Origin: Bacteroidales bacterium UBA7258
GTDB taxonomy: Bacteria; Bacteroidota; Bacteroidia; Bacteroidales; UBA932
Assembly (NCBI GenBank): GCA_002472565.1
Contig: DKSK01000011.1
Coordinates: 62,001 to 126,000 of the forward strand
Length of the DNA stretch: 64,000 bases
Direction of reading: 5' to 3'
Shown: positions 16,899 to 26,256 of the stretch, piece after piece
How positions within the stretch are numbered: the stretch's first letter is position 1
Layout of the letters: every line of letters begins with the position of its first letter
Made by a program: the position numbers and the translations under genes
The notes under the pieces: model-generated
Database searches by the model: none
The model's input: only the letters and a program-made list of their open reading frames with translations
What the model was told of the DNA's origin: nothing

Positions 16899-18734
16899 AT
16901 GAACCTTTATCTCGAAAGACTGGGACAATTGCGCCGACTTATGGAGGAAAAGGGCTGGGATGCAGTCGTGCTGACCGGCTCCGATCCTCATGCGAGCGAG
17001 TATCCCGCCGCCCGCTGGAAACAGGTCGAGTGGCTTACCGGATTCTCCGGCGAGTGCGGTGATGTTGCCGTTACCCGTGATCATGCCGGCCTCTGGACCG
17101 ACACGAGGTATTTCATTCAGGCGTCTAAGGTCCTGCCCGGTACTGGTTTCGTGCTCCATAAGACGCGCGTGCCGGGAGCAGTCCTCATCCCGGAATGGCT
17201 TTCGCACGAAGCCTTCCCGGAGCCTTCCGGAAAGGTTGTCGTTGCCGTAGACGGACTGAGCGAGTCCATGAATTTCGTGGAGTCTGTCCGCAAGGCCTTC
17301 TCCATCCGGAATCCAGATGACGGGGAAGTAAAGATAGTCAACGTGCCTGACCTTATGGACAGGCTCTGGACCGACAGACCCGGAATCCCGGAAAGCCCGA
17401 TCCTGACCTTGGGGGAGGACTTGACAGGAGAGTCGAGGGCCTCAAAACTTTCCTGGCTCAGGAATTTCATCTCCGGAAATGGCTGCGGAGCCATCCTCGT
17501 CACCGCGCTCGATGAAATAGCCTGGCTGTTGAACGTCCGCGGCTCCGACATCCTCTACAACCCCTATGTGATGTCCTACCTCATCCTCACCATGGACAAG
17601 GCCATCTGGTGCGTCAAAAAGAATAGTTTCCGCCGGCCGGACGAGGAGACGAGGGACAGTTTCATGGAGTTGAAGGCTGACGGAATTGAGGTCCGTGAAT
17701 ATGATGACATCGAGCTGGTGCTCATGGAAATCGCAGAAGAGGCGGGAAGAATCTATGCCGATCCTGCTACCCTGAATTACGCTCTTCACCTCGCCATGGA
17801 CTCTTCTGGTGCCGAAATTCTCCTCGGCCCTTCTCCGGTCCCTCTGAGGAAGGCGGTTAAGAACGAGGTCGAAATCGAAGGCATGAAAGAGGCGCACCTT
17901 CAGGACGGGGCCGCCATGGAAAGATTCTTCTATTGGCTTGAAAGACAGTTGGATGCAGGTTCAGCTATTACAGAGAGGGATGCGGCCGACAAGCTCGGAG
18001 AGTTCAGATCCATGATTGACGGATACATGGGGGATAGTTTCGAAACTATTTCCGCCTATGGGCAGGGTGCCGCCCTTCCTCATTATGTCACCCCTAAGGA
18101 GGATGCCCCTCTTCTGGACAGCCGCGGCCTGTATCTGTGCGACTCCGGCGGCCAGTACATGTACGGTACGACCGACATCACCAGGACCGTGCCTCTGGGA
18201 CGCTGCACCGCTCTTGAAAAAGAAGATTATACCCTTGTCCTCAAGGGCCATATAGGACTCGCAAGGGTGGTTTTCCCTTACGGCACTTCCGGCAGCCAGA
18301 TAGACCTTGCGGCGAGGGCTCCTTTATGGGAACATAAACGCGACTTCGGCCATGGAACCGGCCACGGAGTAGGCTTTTTCCTCGGGGTCCATGAAGGGCC
18401 TCAGGAGATTCGTCATGACCATAACTCCGTTCCTTTCGAGGCTGGGATGATTACTTCCGATGAGCCTGGCATTTACAGGGAGGGCCTTCACGGCGTCCGC
18501 CATGAAAATCTTCTCCTGTGCAAGGATCTTGGGACCAACGATTTCGGAAGATGGCTGGGCTTCGAGCCTCTGACCCTCTGCCACTTCGACACGTCTGCCT
18601 TGCTGCCTGAACTTCTTTCCTCGGAAGAAAGAGAGTGGCTGAATTCCTACAACACTCTTGTCTATGATTCTTTGGCCCCGATTTTGCCTGAAGCGGTAAA
18701 GGTCTGGCTTAAGGTCAAGACCAAATCAATATAG
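16899..18734 (+). CDS. Xaa-Pro aminopeptidase (M24B)
   Basis: 611 residues, the length of three-domain aminopeptidase P enzymes. Two creatinase-like N-terminal domains (about 1-310) precede the pita-bread catalytic domain. Metal ligands are visible: D415 in LCDSGG, D426 in TTDIT, H485 in FGHGTGHG, and glutamates in TSDEPGIY and VRHENLLL. It removes N-terminal residues ahead of proline in the cytoplasm. A weak promoter-like TAATTTCG lies near 16871. Confidence 0.92.
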   Translation: MNLYLERLGQLRRLMEEKGWDAVVLTGSDPHASEYPAARWKQVEWLTGFSGECGDVAVTRDHAGLWTDTRYFIQASKVLPGTGFVLHKTRVPGAVLIPEWLSHEAFPEPSGKVVVAVDGLSESMNFVESVRKAFSIRNPDDGEVKIVNVPDLMDRLWTDRPGIPESPILTLGEDLTGESRASKLSWLRNFISGNGCGAILVTALDEIAWLLNVRGSDILYNPYVMSYLILTMDKAIWCVKKNSFRRPDEETRDSFMELKADGIEVREYDDIELVLMEIAEEAGRIYADPATLNYALHLAMDSSGAEILLGPSPVPLRKAVKNEVEIEGMKEAHLQDGAAMERFFYWLERQLDAGSAITERDAADKLGEFRSMIDGYMGDSFETISAYGQGAALPHYVTPKEDAPLLDSRGLYLCDSGGQYMYGTTDITRTVPLGRCTALEKEDYTLVLKGHIGLARVVFPYGTSGSQIDLAARAPLWEHKRDFGHGTGHGVGFFLGVHEGPQEIRHDHNSVPFEAGMITSDEPGIYREGLHGVRHENLLLCKDLGTNDFGRWLGFEPLTLCHFDTSALLPELLSSEEREWLNSYNTLVYDSLAPILPEAVKVWLKVKTKSI

Positions 18735-18754
18735 TTTGTTAAAACATCGCAATT

Positions 18755-19108
18755 ATGAAAACAGATTCTCTCATAGCGCTTCTTACAGGCGTTGCCGTCG
18801 GAGCTGCGCTCGGCGTTCTTTTCGCTCCTGACAAGGGTTCCGAGACTAGGCGCAAGATAAAGGATGCGGCTGGTGAAGGTCTCGATGAACTTAAAGAGAA
18901 GACCGCCGATTTCCGTCATGGGGTAAGCGTCCGTTCCCGTTATGCCAGGATCAAGCTCGCTGAAATCCGCAGGGAGCTCTCCGAAAAGGGCGCGAAACTC
19001 ACCGACGAGGCCCGCGAGAAACTTCTCAGGGAACTGGAAAAGCTTGAGGCGGCCCTCTCAAAGGACGAAGAAGGCGTGGACGACCAGACCGGCTCACAAG
19101 AGGCCTAG
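18755..19108 (+). CDS. YtxH domain protein
   Basis: 117 residues. The N-terminal glycine-rich membrane segment ALLTGVAVGAALGVLFAPDK with a following charged KGSETRRKIKD motif is the YtxH signature. The rest is a charged amphipathic helix. It opens a three-gene set with the next two genes (spacing 2 bases, then an overlap). Confidence 0.85.
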   Translation: MKTDSLIALLTGVAVGAALGVLFAPDKGSETRRKIKDAAGEGLDELKEKTADFRHGVSVRSRYARIKLAEIRRELSEKGAKLTDEAREKLLRELEKLEAALSKDEEGVDDQTGSQEA

Positions 19109-19110
19109 GC

Positions 19111-19479
19111 ATGAGCCGTTTCACTGAACCTGTCGAAAAAATACGGGATGCGGCCAAGGACTATGTCGACATGAGAGTCGACATGGTCAAGTTGCGTACT
19201 GTCAAAGGCCTTTCGGTTGCTTCCAACCATATTCTCAGCATGAGCCTGCTCCTTATCCTGGGCTCGCTCTTCATGCTGGCTTTGGCCTTCGGCAGCGTGC
19301 TTTGGCTTGGAAGCGCCATCGGCAGCTATGCCGGCGGCGCCTTCATCGTGGCCGCTTTCTTCCTTGTACTTGCCGTCCTTGTGTTTATATTCCGTAAGAA
19401 GTTGTTCCTCAATAGTTTCGTAAGACTGTTCACGAGCATCTTCTTCGATGACTCTGACAATAAGGAGGATGCGGAATGA
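19111..19479 (+). CDS. Phage-holin-like inner membrane protein (DUF1469/YqjE-like)
   Basis: 122 residues. A charged N-terminal helix is followed by two membrane helices (about 45-68 and 72-95), the layout of the YqjE / holin-superfamily III group. Despite the family name it is not in a phage context. It overlaps the next gene by 4 bases. Confidence 0.75.
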   Translation: MSRFTEPVEKIRDAAKDYVDMRVDMVKLRTVKGLSVASNHILSMSLLLILGSLFMLALAFGSVLWLGSAIGSYAGGAFIVAAFFLVLAVLVFIFRKKLFLNSFVRLFTSIFFDDSDNKEDAE

Positions 19480-19730
19480 AAAGATACGCAGACATCAGAA
19501 ACATCCGTGAATTGGACGAGGCCAAGGCCCTGCTTTCAAAGAGGATGAAGGACAAGGAGGAAGAGGTTTCTGAACGCATCTATCTCCTGCGCGATGATTA
19601 TTCCCCGGAAAACTTGTTTTCCATGGCTCTCCGCGACTATTCTGACAGGACAGGTAAGCCTGTGGCTTTCACCGTCCTGGGCATTGTGCGGGGACTCATA
19701 AGACTCATCAAGAAAACGATTGACAAATAG
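19476..19730 (+). CDS. Small charged protein of the YtxH/holin-like cassette
   Basis: 84 residues, highly charged at the N-terminus (LLSKRMKDKEEEVSERIYLL), with a short hydrophobic C-terminal segment. I do not recognise a family. The order with the two upstream genes resembles E. coli yqjD-yqjE-yqjK in layout. The start overlaps the preceding stop (ATGA). Confidence 0.7.
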   Translation: MKRYADIRNIRELDEAKALLSKRMKDKEEEVSERIYLLRDDYSPENLFSMALRDYSDRTGKPVAFTVLGIVRGLIRLIKKTIDK

Positions 19731-19741
19731 TTATTAATCCA

Positions 19742-21121
19742 ATGGAACAGAAAAAATTCCTTCTGCCGGAGAGTGAAATCCCTACGGCATGGTACAACAT
19801 TCAGGCAGAGATGCCTAACAAACCGCTCCCAATACTGAATCCGGCTACCAAGAAGCCTCTCAAGTCTTCGGACCTCTATCCTATCTTCAACCAGGCCTGC
19901 TCCGACCAGGAGCTTGACCGGGAACATGCCTGGATCGAGATTCCGGAAGAAGTACGCGAACAGTACCGCATGTACAGGGTCACTCCTCTCGTGCGTGCCT
20001 TCGGGCTTGAGAAGGCCCTCGGGACTCCGGCGCATATCTATTTCAAGAATGAGAGCGTGAGCCCGGCCGGTTCTCACAAGCTCAATTCAGCCCTCGCCCA
20101 GGCCTATTTCTGCAAAAAGGAGGGCGTGACCAACATCACCACCGAGACCGGAGCGGGACAGTGGGGCGGCGCCCTTTCTCTCGCGGCCAAGATGTACGGC
20201 CTCGAGTGCGCCGTCTACATGGTCAAGATCAGCTTCGAGCAGAAGCCATACAGGCGTTCCATCATGCAGACCTTCGGGGCGAACGTGACACCTTCACCTT
20301 CCATGAGCACGCGTGCCGGCAAGGACATCCTCACGGTTGATCCTAATTACGGCGGTTCTCTGGGCTGTGCCATCTCCGAGGCCATCGAACTGGCCACTAC
20401 TACCCCTAATTGCAAATATACCCTCGGTTCCGTGCTCAATCATGTCTGCCTGCATCAGACCGTCATCGGTCTCGAGGCCGAAAAACAGATGCAGCTCGCC
20501 GGAGAGGAGCCTGACATGGTCATTGCCTGCTTCGGAGGCGGTTCTAATTTCAGCGGAATAGCCTATCCTTTCCTCCGCCATCAGTTTAAGAAGGGTGCGA
20601 AGAAGATGCGCTTCATCGCGGCAGAGCCTTCGGCCTGCCCTAAGCTGACCCGCGGAAAGTTTGAGTACGATTTCGGCGACGAAGCCGGATACACTCCGCT
20701 CCTGCCTATGTACACCCTCGGCCATGACTTCAAGCCTGCAAATATCCATGCCGGCGGGCTCCGTTACCATGGAGCCGGTGTCCTCATGTCCCAGCTCATG
20801 AAGGATGGATACATGGAGGCCGTAGACATCGACCAGCTCGAGTCTTTCCAGGCCGGAACCCTCTTCGCCCGCAGCGAGGGCATCATCCCTGCTCCTGAGT
20901 CCTGCCATGCCATCGCCGCTACCGTCCGCGAGGCTCTGAAGTGCAAGGTGGCGGGGGAGAAGAAGACCATCCTCTTCAACCTCTCGGGCCACGGCTTCGT
21001 GGATATGGGTGCCTACGACCAGTATATCAACGGAGATCTCCAGAATTATCATATCTCCGACGCAGATCTCGAGAAGTCCATCAAAGAGGCCGACGCCCTA
21101 AATGTCGGCATCAAACTCTGA
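19742..21121 (+). CDS. trpB: Tryptophan synthase beta chain, TrpB2 type
   Basis: 459 residues. PLP lysine is K113 in GSHKLNSA; the phosphate-binding loop is FGGGSNFSG. The long N-terminus (MEQKKFLLPESEIPTAWYNI) and the length mark the TrpB2 class, which occurs without trpA. It converts indole and serine to tryptophan. It stands alone here, not in a trp operon, which suggests indole salvage or serine deamination. The terminator at 21245 follows. Confidence 0.93.
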   Translation: MEQKKFLLPESEIPTAWYNIQAEMPNKPLPILNPATKKPLKSSDLYPIFNQACSDQELDREHAWIEIPEEVREQYRMYRVTPLVRAFGLEKALGTPAHIYFKNESVSPAGSHKLNSALAQAYFCKKEGVTNITTETGAGQWGGALSLAAKMYGLECAVYMVKISFEQKPYRRSIMQTFGANVTPSPSMSTRAGKDILTVDPNYGGSLGCAISEAIELATTTPNCKYTLGSVLNHVCLHQTVIGLEAEKQMQLAGEEPDMVIACFGGGSNFSGIAYPFLRHQFKKGAKKMRFIAAEPSACPKLTRGKFEYDFGDEAGYTPLLPMYTLGHDFKPANIHAGGLRYHGAGVLMSQLMKDGYMEAVDIDQLESFQAGTLFARSEGIIPAPESCHAIAATVREALKCKVAGEKKTILFNLSGHGFVDMGAYDQYINGDLQNYHISDADLEKSIKEADALNVGIKL

Positions 21122-21244
21122 GTTCACAGGTCTGAGACCGCCGCCTGATTCCGGGGCTAGATTCTCGGGCGGATTTCCGGGGCTGATTCCGGGACCGCCT
21201 CTGATCCATGGACCAAAATCCAGATACCTTCTCCCCATCATTTT

Positions 21245-21272
21245 AGCCTCCGCTATCCCGGAGGCTTTTTTG
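21245..21272 (+). terminator. Intrinsic terminator after trpB
   Basis: AGCCTCCG pairs with CGGAGGCT (8 bases, loop CTATCC), followed by a T tract. Confidence 0.85.
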
Positions 21273-21296
21273 GCTTCCCCTTGAAGACCGCACGAC

Positions 21297-21407
21297 AGCT
21301 CTCAAGTACAGAACCCCGGCTATTTGTACTTGAAAGGCCTTAAGCCGTAGCTCTCAAGTACAGAACCTCGGCTATTTGTACTTGAAAGGCCTTAAGCCGT
21401 AGCTCTC
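21297..21407. repeat. 52-bp tandem repeat, two copies plus a stub
   Basis: Copies at 21297-21348 and 21349-21400 differ by one base, followed by the first seven bases of a third. Each copy contains a 9-base inverted repeat (TCAAGTACA / TGTACTTGA) and the palindrome AAGGCCTT. No frame here looks coding. The rest of 21408-21660 shows no gene; a weak hairpin (AACCCG/CGGGTT) lies at 21579-21601. Confidence 0.85.
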
Positions 21408-21664
21408 TGATGAATCCTCGCCCCCTTAACCTCTGTATGTGAGACCCATCGGGAACGGCGATCCTCAATATGCGCTCCGAGTGCCACTTTCCCCAGCCCG
21501 ACCACCCCAGAGAGTGGGTACCTCTGTTTTTGGAAAGGTGGCGGGGAGGAGTTGTGGCTCTGCCTTCCCGCTTTCGTCAACCCGGATGCCTCCTTCGGGT
21601 TTTCTTTCCGGATTAAATTTTTTGCATTTTGCGTATCGAAAACGTTTTTATGCTTAGGTAGATA

Positions 21665-21694
21665 TTGTATATCATAAGCCTATTCTTAATTTTG
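21665..21694 (+). promoter_or_regulatory. Promoter of the PCMD lipoprotein gene
   Basis: TAATTTTG at 21687-21694 with TTG at 21665-21667, 19 bases apart, then 21 bases to the chosen ATG. A longer reading from 21665 would run through this promoter, so it was rejected. Confidence 0.6.
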
Positions 21695-21715
21695 CTTAGT
21701 TTAAAGACGAAAAAT

Positions 21716-22831
21716 ATGATTAAAATCCTAAGAGAAACCGCTTCCATTGCCACCATGGCAATGTCTATAGCTTTTGTCTCCTGTATCAGGGAAGAAGCCC
21801 CGAACACCGAGGCCGACATCCTGACCTGTGCCGTTGAAGGCATAGAACTGGCCCAGAAACCGGTAATCACCAATAACGAAGTCCGATTCTACGTCAACGG
21901 CTGGGACGACAGAAGCGCACTTGCGCCGACTTTCTCGATCTCCGAAGGCGCAACAATCGAGCCTGAGAGTGGATCCGTTCACAACTTCAATTCTCCCAAG
22001 ACCTACACCGTAACTTCCGAAGACGGGAAATGGACAAAAACATATACCGTATCTTTTACGGCGGCAGGAGCGATAAGTGAGTTTAGATCCTTCTCTTTCG
22101 AGAATGTGAGATATTACAACTCCGACGGTCAGGACTTCTTCCATATCTTCTACGAGACTAGGGATGACGGCACGACATTCGACTGGGCATCAGGCAATGC
22201 CGGCTTTATGTTTACGAACTCCTCGGCTCCGGCTGTTGATTATCCTACAGCCCAGAGCGACGAAGGCTATTCAGGAAAATGCCTCAAGCTCGTTACCCGC
22301 AGCACCGGCCCTCTCGGAGCCATGTTCAATTCACCTATTGCGGCCGGCAACCTCTTCCTCGGTGACTTCCAGATCGACATTACCAACACTCTGAAGTCTA
22401 CCCATTTCGGCGTCCCTTATACAAAGGTTCCAAAATACATTGCCGGCTATTACAAGTATCAGCCTGGTCCGCAGATGACCGACATTCATAATAATAATGT
22501 CGATGGCACCGACCAGTTCGATATCTATGCTGTCTTCTTCGAACCTACCGATGCGCTTCCTTATCTGGACGGCACGAATGTCCTGACCGCCGACAATATC
22601 GTTGCCGTGGGACAGATGGATGATTCCATCAAAGTCGCCGATGACCAATGGCACCATTTCTATTTTGAATTGAAGACTAAAGACGGAAAGACTATAGATC
22701 AGGACAAGCTCGCGTCCGGCAAATATTCTCTGACCATAGTGATGACTTCTTCCGTCGGCGGAGCTTCTTTCACAGGAGCAGTCGGATCAACACTCTGTGT
22801 TGATGAAATTCAGCTTTATTATGTCAATTAA
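21716..22831 (+). CDS. PCMD domain lipoprotein (putative carbohydrate metabolism)
   Basis: 371 residues from the ATG at 21716. The lipoprotein signal ends in lipobox AFVSC. Residues about 30-120 form an Ig-like domain (YTVTSEDGKWTKTYTVSF). The remainder resembles the PCMD domain (beta-sandwich with DEGYSGKCLKLVTRSTG and a final STLCVDEIQLYY), found on Bacteroidetes surface lipoproteins and suspected to bind glycans. No SusC/SusD partner is adjacent. Confidence 0.75.
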   Translation: MIKILRETASIATMAMSIAFVSCIREEAPNTEADILTCAVEGIELAQKPVITNNEVRFYVNGWDDRSALAPTFSISEGATIEPESGSVHNFNSPKTYTVTSEDGKWTKTYTVSFTAAGAISEFRSFSFENVRYYNSDGQDFFHIFYETRDDGTTFDWASGNAGFMFTNSSAPAVDYPTAQSDEGYSGKCLKLVTRSTGPLGAMFNSPIAAGNLFLGDFQIDITNTLKSTHFGVPYTKVPKYIAGYYKYQPGPQMTDIHNNNVDGTDQFDIYAVFFEPTDALPYLDGTNVLTADNIVAVGQMDDSIKVADDQWHHFYFELKTKDGKTIDQDKLASGKYSLTIVMTSSVGGASFTGAVGSTLCVDEIQLYYVN

Positions 22832-22931
22832 GAGTCACCTGGCCGTATTTTCATGAACGGCTTGCGTCTTGCATGATATGCGGACTTGTATGAGCCTTAT
22901 TCATAACTATGAACAAAAAAGTAGTTTCCCA

Positions 22932-23723
22932 ATGAAAATGAATCTCTATTCCAAGACAATTATAGCCGCTCTTACGGTATGCCTCTCTCTCAGTTCTTCG
23001 GCTCTGGCTCAGAACGAGCGAGACAACAATCTCATCAAATCCGGATTGAAGGGCTGGGAGTTCGAACTCAAGGCTGGGGTTAATCTCGGAGGTGCCGCTC
23101 CGCTCCCTCTTCCCCGTGAAATAAGAAAAATCAAGAGCTTCAGCCCTAAATTCAACGGTACGCTTGAAGGAACCGCCACATATTGGCTGACCGATGAGAA
23201 TTGGGGCCTTTCTGCCGGTCTCAAACTCGAAAACAGAGGCATGGAGACTGGAGCCGAGGTCAAAAATTACCACACCAAGGTAGTGAAGGGCGACCAGACT
23301 GTCGAGGGCTATTTCACCGGATATAACAGGACTAGATACAGCGCCGCCTATCTTACGCTTCCAATCATGGCTAATTACCGCCTCGGTGAGCGCTGGAAGG
23401 TCCGCGCGGGTCTGAGCTGCTCTGTTTTGCTCGACGGTTCCTTCGATGGCTATGTGAAGGATGGCGTATTGAGAAACGGTACTCCGATAGGCGAAAGGGT
23501 TACTTTCCGAGATGACAGCCGAGGAACCTTCGACTTCGGCGATGAACTAAAGCCTTTCCAGTGGGGCGCAGTCATCGGAGGGTCCTGGAGAGCCTACAAA
23601 CACTTCTCTGTCATGGCAGATCTCAACTGGGGCTGCGGCGACATATTCAAGGGCTCTTTCAAGACCATCTCCTTCAGTCTCCTTCCTATTTTCTGCGACC
23701 TCGGCTTCAGCTACACCTTCTAG
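22932..23723 (+). CDS. PorT-like outer-membrane beta-barrel protein
   Basis: 263 residues from the ATG at 22932. Signal peptide to ALAQ, then alternating beta strands (WEFELKAGVNLGGA, YLTLPIMANYRLGERWKVRAG) ending in FCDLGFSYTF with a terminal aromatic, as in eight-stranded barrels of the PorT/OmpA-like group. Ligand unknown. It probably follows the PCMD gene as a separate or loosely linked unit (100 bases apart). Confidence 0.75.
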   Translation: MKMNLYSKTIIAALTVCLSLSSSALAQNERDNNLIKSGLKGWEFELKAGVNLGGAAPLPLPREIRKIKSFSPKFNGTLEGTATYWLTDENWGLSAGLKLENRGMETGAEVKNYHTKVVKGDQTVEGYFTGYNRTRYSAAYLTLPIMANYRLGERWKVRAGLSCSVLLDGSFDGYVKDGVLRNGTPIGERVTFRDDSRGTFDFGDELKPFQWGAVIGGSWRAYKHFSVMADLNWGCGDIFKGSFKTISFSLLPIFCDLGFSYTF

Positions 23724-23847
23724 AGCGAGGCTCCTCACAGGTGCTCACCCTCTCGACGGGATCATTGGCGCCACCCCGGCCTCTGCCCGGGGATCAGTCC
23801 GGGCTCTATCCTGACCCGCGATTCGCTCCTTTGAGCACTTCATCTGC

Positions 23848-23886
23848 TTCCCATTCGTGAAAACCCTTTTCACGAATGGGAATTTC
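23848..23886. terminator. Long hairpin terminator, left edge of the PUL
   Basis: Perfect 16-base inverted repeat (TTCCCATTCGTGAAAA / TTTTCACGAATGGGAA) with a 3-base loop, followed by TTTC. It separates the barrel gene from the PUL. The rest of 23724-24051 shows no gene other than the regulatory region below. Confidence 0.7.
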
Positions 23887-23963
23887 ATTCTCGATTTACC
23901 ATAGTCTTCCGCGGAGCGCCTCCCCTCTGCGCAACACTCTTGTATCCGAAAAATGCAGCTCAA

Positions 23964-24029
23964 TGAAACTAATTCTATTGAAATTGAATTAATTTTTATC
24001 GTCACCCACATTAGTCTTAGGTAATTTTG
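23964..24029 (+). promoter_or_regulatory. PUL promoter and candidate HTCS operator
   Basis: TAATTTTG at 24022-24029 is the -7 box ahead of the MFS gene. Upstream, TGAAACTAATT (23964-23974) and TGAATTAATT (23985-23994) are direct half-sites 21 bases apart, two helical turns, as AraC-type dimers prefer, with an extra TGAA at 23979. The operator role is inferred. Confidence 0.45.
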
Positions 24030-24051
24030 TAACGTTAAAACACTAAGGCTG

Positions 24052-25380
24052 ATGATGAAATATTCCAAAATTACTATTTATGCATTGGTGGCGGCATTAG
24101 GTGCGCTAGTCGTAGGCCTTAACCTCGGCGGAATATCTGGTGCTATTGACATCATAGAGAGGAACTTCGGGCTAACAACCTTCTCAAAAGGCTTTGTGAC
24201 GAGTGCTCTTATGGTAGGTTGTCTCTTTGGAGCATTCATAGGAGGAAGTTTGAGTGACAGGCACGGAAGGAGACCAGTCATGATGGCGTCTGCCATACTC
24301 TTGCTCCTATCTTCCTCTGGTTGCTCTTTACTTTCGTTCAACGCTACTCACCTAGTCATCTTCAGACTCATCGGAGGCCTTGGTGTAGGTATGCTTTCTG
24401 CCGTAATACCGACTTATATTGCTGAAATATCCCCGGCGGCTTACAGAGGGACTTTCATATCTTTCTACCAGGTTTTCGTTGTCATAGGAATCTTCATCGC
24501 ATACATTTGTAATTATTGGTTCTTCGGGATGGATTCAAACTGGAAACTAATGCTTGGTTTGCCTATAGCCTTTGCCATTCTGTATATTGTATTTCTTATC
24601 GGGATTCCGGAGAGTCCGAGATGGCTTGTTCAGTGCAACAGACAGGACGACGCAAAGTCGAGCATCAAGACTTTCTGCTTCGGTCCCGAGGATACCGAGG
24701 ATATCCTGAACTCAGCAAACGGTAATAAAAATGAAGAGGTGGCTTTTTCTGAACTGTTCAAAGGCAAGACAGGAAAAGTCGTATTCCTTGGCTGTATGCT
24801 GGCGTTTTTCCAACAAATTACAGGAATTAATGTAGTCATCAATTACGCTCCAAGCATATTCAGTAGTTTAGACATAGCTGGTTCAGACCCGCTTCTCCAA
24901 ACTATTTATGTAGGTGCTGCCAACCTGGTCTTCACTCTCATCGCATTGTGGCTTGTGGACAAATTCCCGAGGAAGATATTGCTTGTTACAGGATGTATCG
25001 GTTGTGCCATAGCGCTCGCTTATCTTGTCTATGCTTTCGGTGCGGGAGTGTCCAGCAGCATTGGCGTGCTCATAGCCATACTTGCCTACATTGGATTTTT
25101 CGCCCTGTCTTTATCTCCACTTATGTTCGTAGTGACATCAGAGATGTATCCTTCCAGAATAAGAGGTACAGCCATGGCCCTTTCAACTGCAATAAGCTGG
25201 ATATGTTCTTTCATAGTAGTGCAGTTATATCCATGGCTTGAGGCCAATGTCGGGCCTAGTGTCGCATTCGGAATCTTTTCGACCTTGCTTGTGGCCGCAG
25301 CTCTTTTTATATCATTCCTGATACCTGAAACCAAAGGCAAGACTCTGGAACAGATTCAGAAAGAACTTAAAATTGACTGA
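24052..25380 (+). CDS. MFS sugar porter (probable fructose importer)
   Basis: 442 residues, twelve predicted membrane helices. Sugar-porter signatures are present: GGSLSDRHGRRP after helix 2, PESPRWL after helix 6, and PETKGKTLEQIQ at the C-terminus. It sits in the inner membrane and brings a monosaccharide into the cytoplasm. First gene of the PUL, 5 bases ahead of the fructokinase, which points to fructose. A second ATG three bases later is equally possible as start. Confidence 0.92.
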   Translation: MMKYSKITIYALVAALGALVVGLNLGGISGAIDIIERNFGLTTFSKGFVTSALMVGCLFGAFIGGSLSDRHGRRPVMMASAILLLLSSSGCSLLSFNATHLVIFRLIGGLGVGMLSAVIPTYIAEISPAAYRGTFISFYQVFVVIGIFIAYICNYWFFGMDSNWKLMLGLPIAFAILYIVFLIGIPESPRWLVQCNRQDDAKSSIKTFCFGPEDTEDILNSANGNKNEEVAFSELFKGKTGKVVFLGCMLAFFQQITGINVVINYAPSIFSSLDIAGSDPLLQTIYVGAANLVFTLIALWLVDKFPRKILLVTGCIGCAIALAYLVYAFGAGVSSSIGVLIAILAYIGFFALSLSPLMFVVTSEMYPSRIRGTAMALSTAISWICSFIVVQLYPWLEANVGPSVAFGIFSTLLVAAALFISFLIPETKGKTLEQIQKELKID

Positions 25381-25385
25381 TTAAT

Positions 25386-26252
25386 ATGGAAAAAAAACCG
25401 ATTGTTCTCGGAATAGGAGAATATCTATGGGATTGCCTTCCTACGGGGAGACGAGCAGGCGGGGCTCCTGTAAATTTTGCATATCATGCTTCTCAGCATG
25501 GCACGGAAGGATGGGCGATAAGCGCAGTTGGCAAGGATGTGCTTGGCGATGAACTTGAGAGAGTTACTCGCGAACATGGCATTAAAATGTGCGTCAACAG
25601 GGTTGATTACCCCACAGGCATTGTTCAGGTTTCTCTGGTTGTCGGACAGCCGACATATTCAATCTGCACAAATGTAGCATGGGATCACATTCCGCTATCC
25701 GAACAGGCCCTTAGACTTGCCGGTGAAGCTGCTGCCATATGTTTCGGAACGCTTGCTCAGAGAGCGGAGGAATCTAGAGCAACGACTAAGGCCTTGCTGG
25801 AACATGCTCCAAATAAAGCTATTAAGGTTTATGACATCAACTTGAGACAGAACTTCTATTCAAAAGAAGTGATAGAAACTTCGCTGAGAATGTCAAATGT
25901 TTTCAAGATCAATGATGAAGAACTTGTAACTCTGACCGGCATGTTCGGACTTGATGATCTTGATACTGATGGAAAGTGTCGGTATTTTGCTGAAAGATAT
26001 TCCCAGAATATCGTGATACTGACAGGCGGAGATAAGTTCAGCTCAATCTATTATGATGGCGAAGTTTCAACAATCAAGACTCCGAAAGTGAAGGTTGTTG
26101 ACACGGTCGGAGCTGGAGATGCTTTTACAGGAGCTTTCGTAGGGATGATGTTGAACGGAGCTCCAGTCAGAGAAGCCCACAGAGCAGCTGTAGAAACATC
26201 GGCCCGTGTTTGCACTCAGGCTGGTGCATGGATACCAATGAATAATGAATAA
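25386..26252 (+). CDS. PfkB-family fructokinase
   Basis: 288 residues. The N-terminal GEYLWDCLPTGRRAGGAPVN and the C-terminal DTVGAGDAFTGAF (catalytic D245) are PfkB signatures. The inner segments (YDINLRQNFYSKEVI, KINDEELVTL) and the C-terminal VCTQAGA closely resemble the fructokinase of the B. thetaiotaomicron fructan locus, as I recall that protein. It would phosphorylate incoming fructose. It overlaps the start region of the GH172 gene, consistent with one transcript. Confidence 0.9.
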   Translation: MEKKPIVLGIGEYLWDCLPTGRRAGGAPVNFAYHASQHGTEGWAISAVGKDVLGDELERVTREHGIKMCVNRVDYPTGIVQVSLVVGQPTYSICTNVAWDHIPLSEQALRLAGEAAAICFGTLAQRAEESRATTKALLEHAPNKAIKVYDINLRQNFYSKEVIETSLRMSNVFKINDEELVTLTGMFGLDDLDTDGKCRYFAERYSQNIVILTGGDKFSSIYYDGEVSTIKTPKVKVVDTVGAGDAFTGAFVGMMLNGAPVREAHRAAVETSARVCTQAGAWIPMNNE

Positions 26253-26256
26253 CACC

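Noticed and set aside
19111..19479. Prophage holin
   Set aside because: Holin-like only by family fold; no phage genes nearby, and the neighbours form a membrane cassette.
21297..21407. CRISPR array
   Set aside because: The repeats are directly tandem with no spacers and there are no cas genes.
26245..26256. Upstream ATG for the GH172 gene
   Set aside because: Kept only as an alternative; the ATG at 26257 gives a standard lipoprotein signal and avoids overlap with the kinase.
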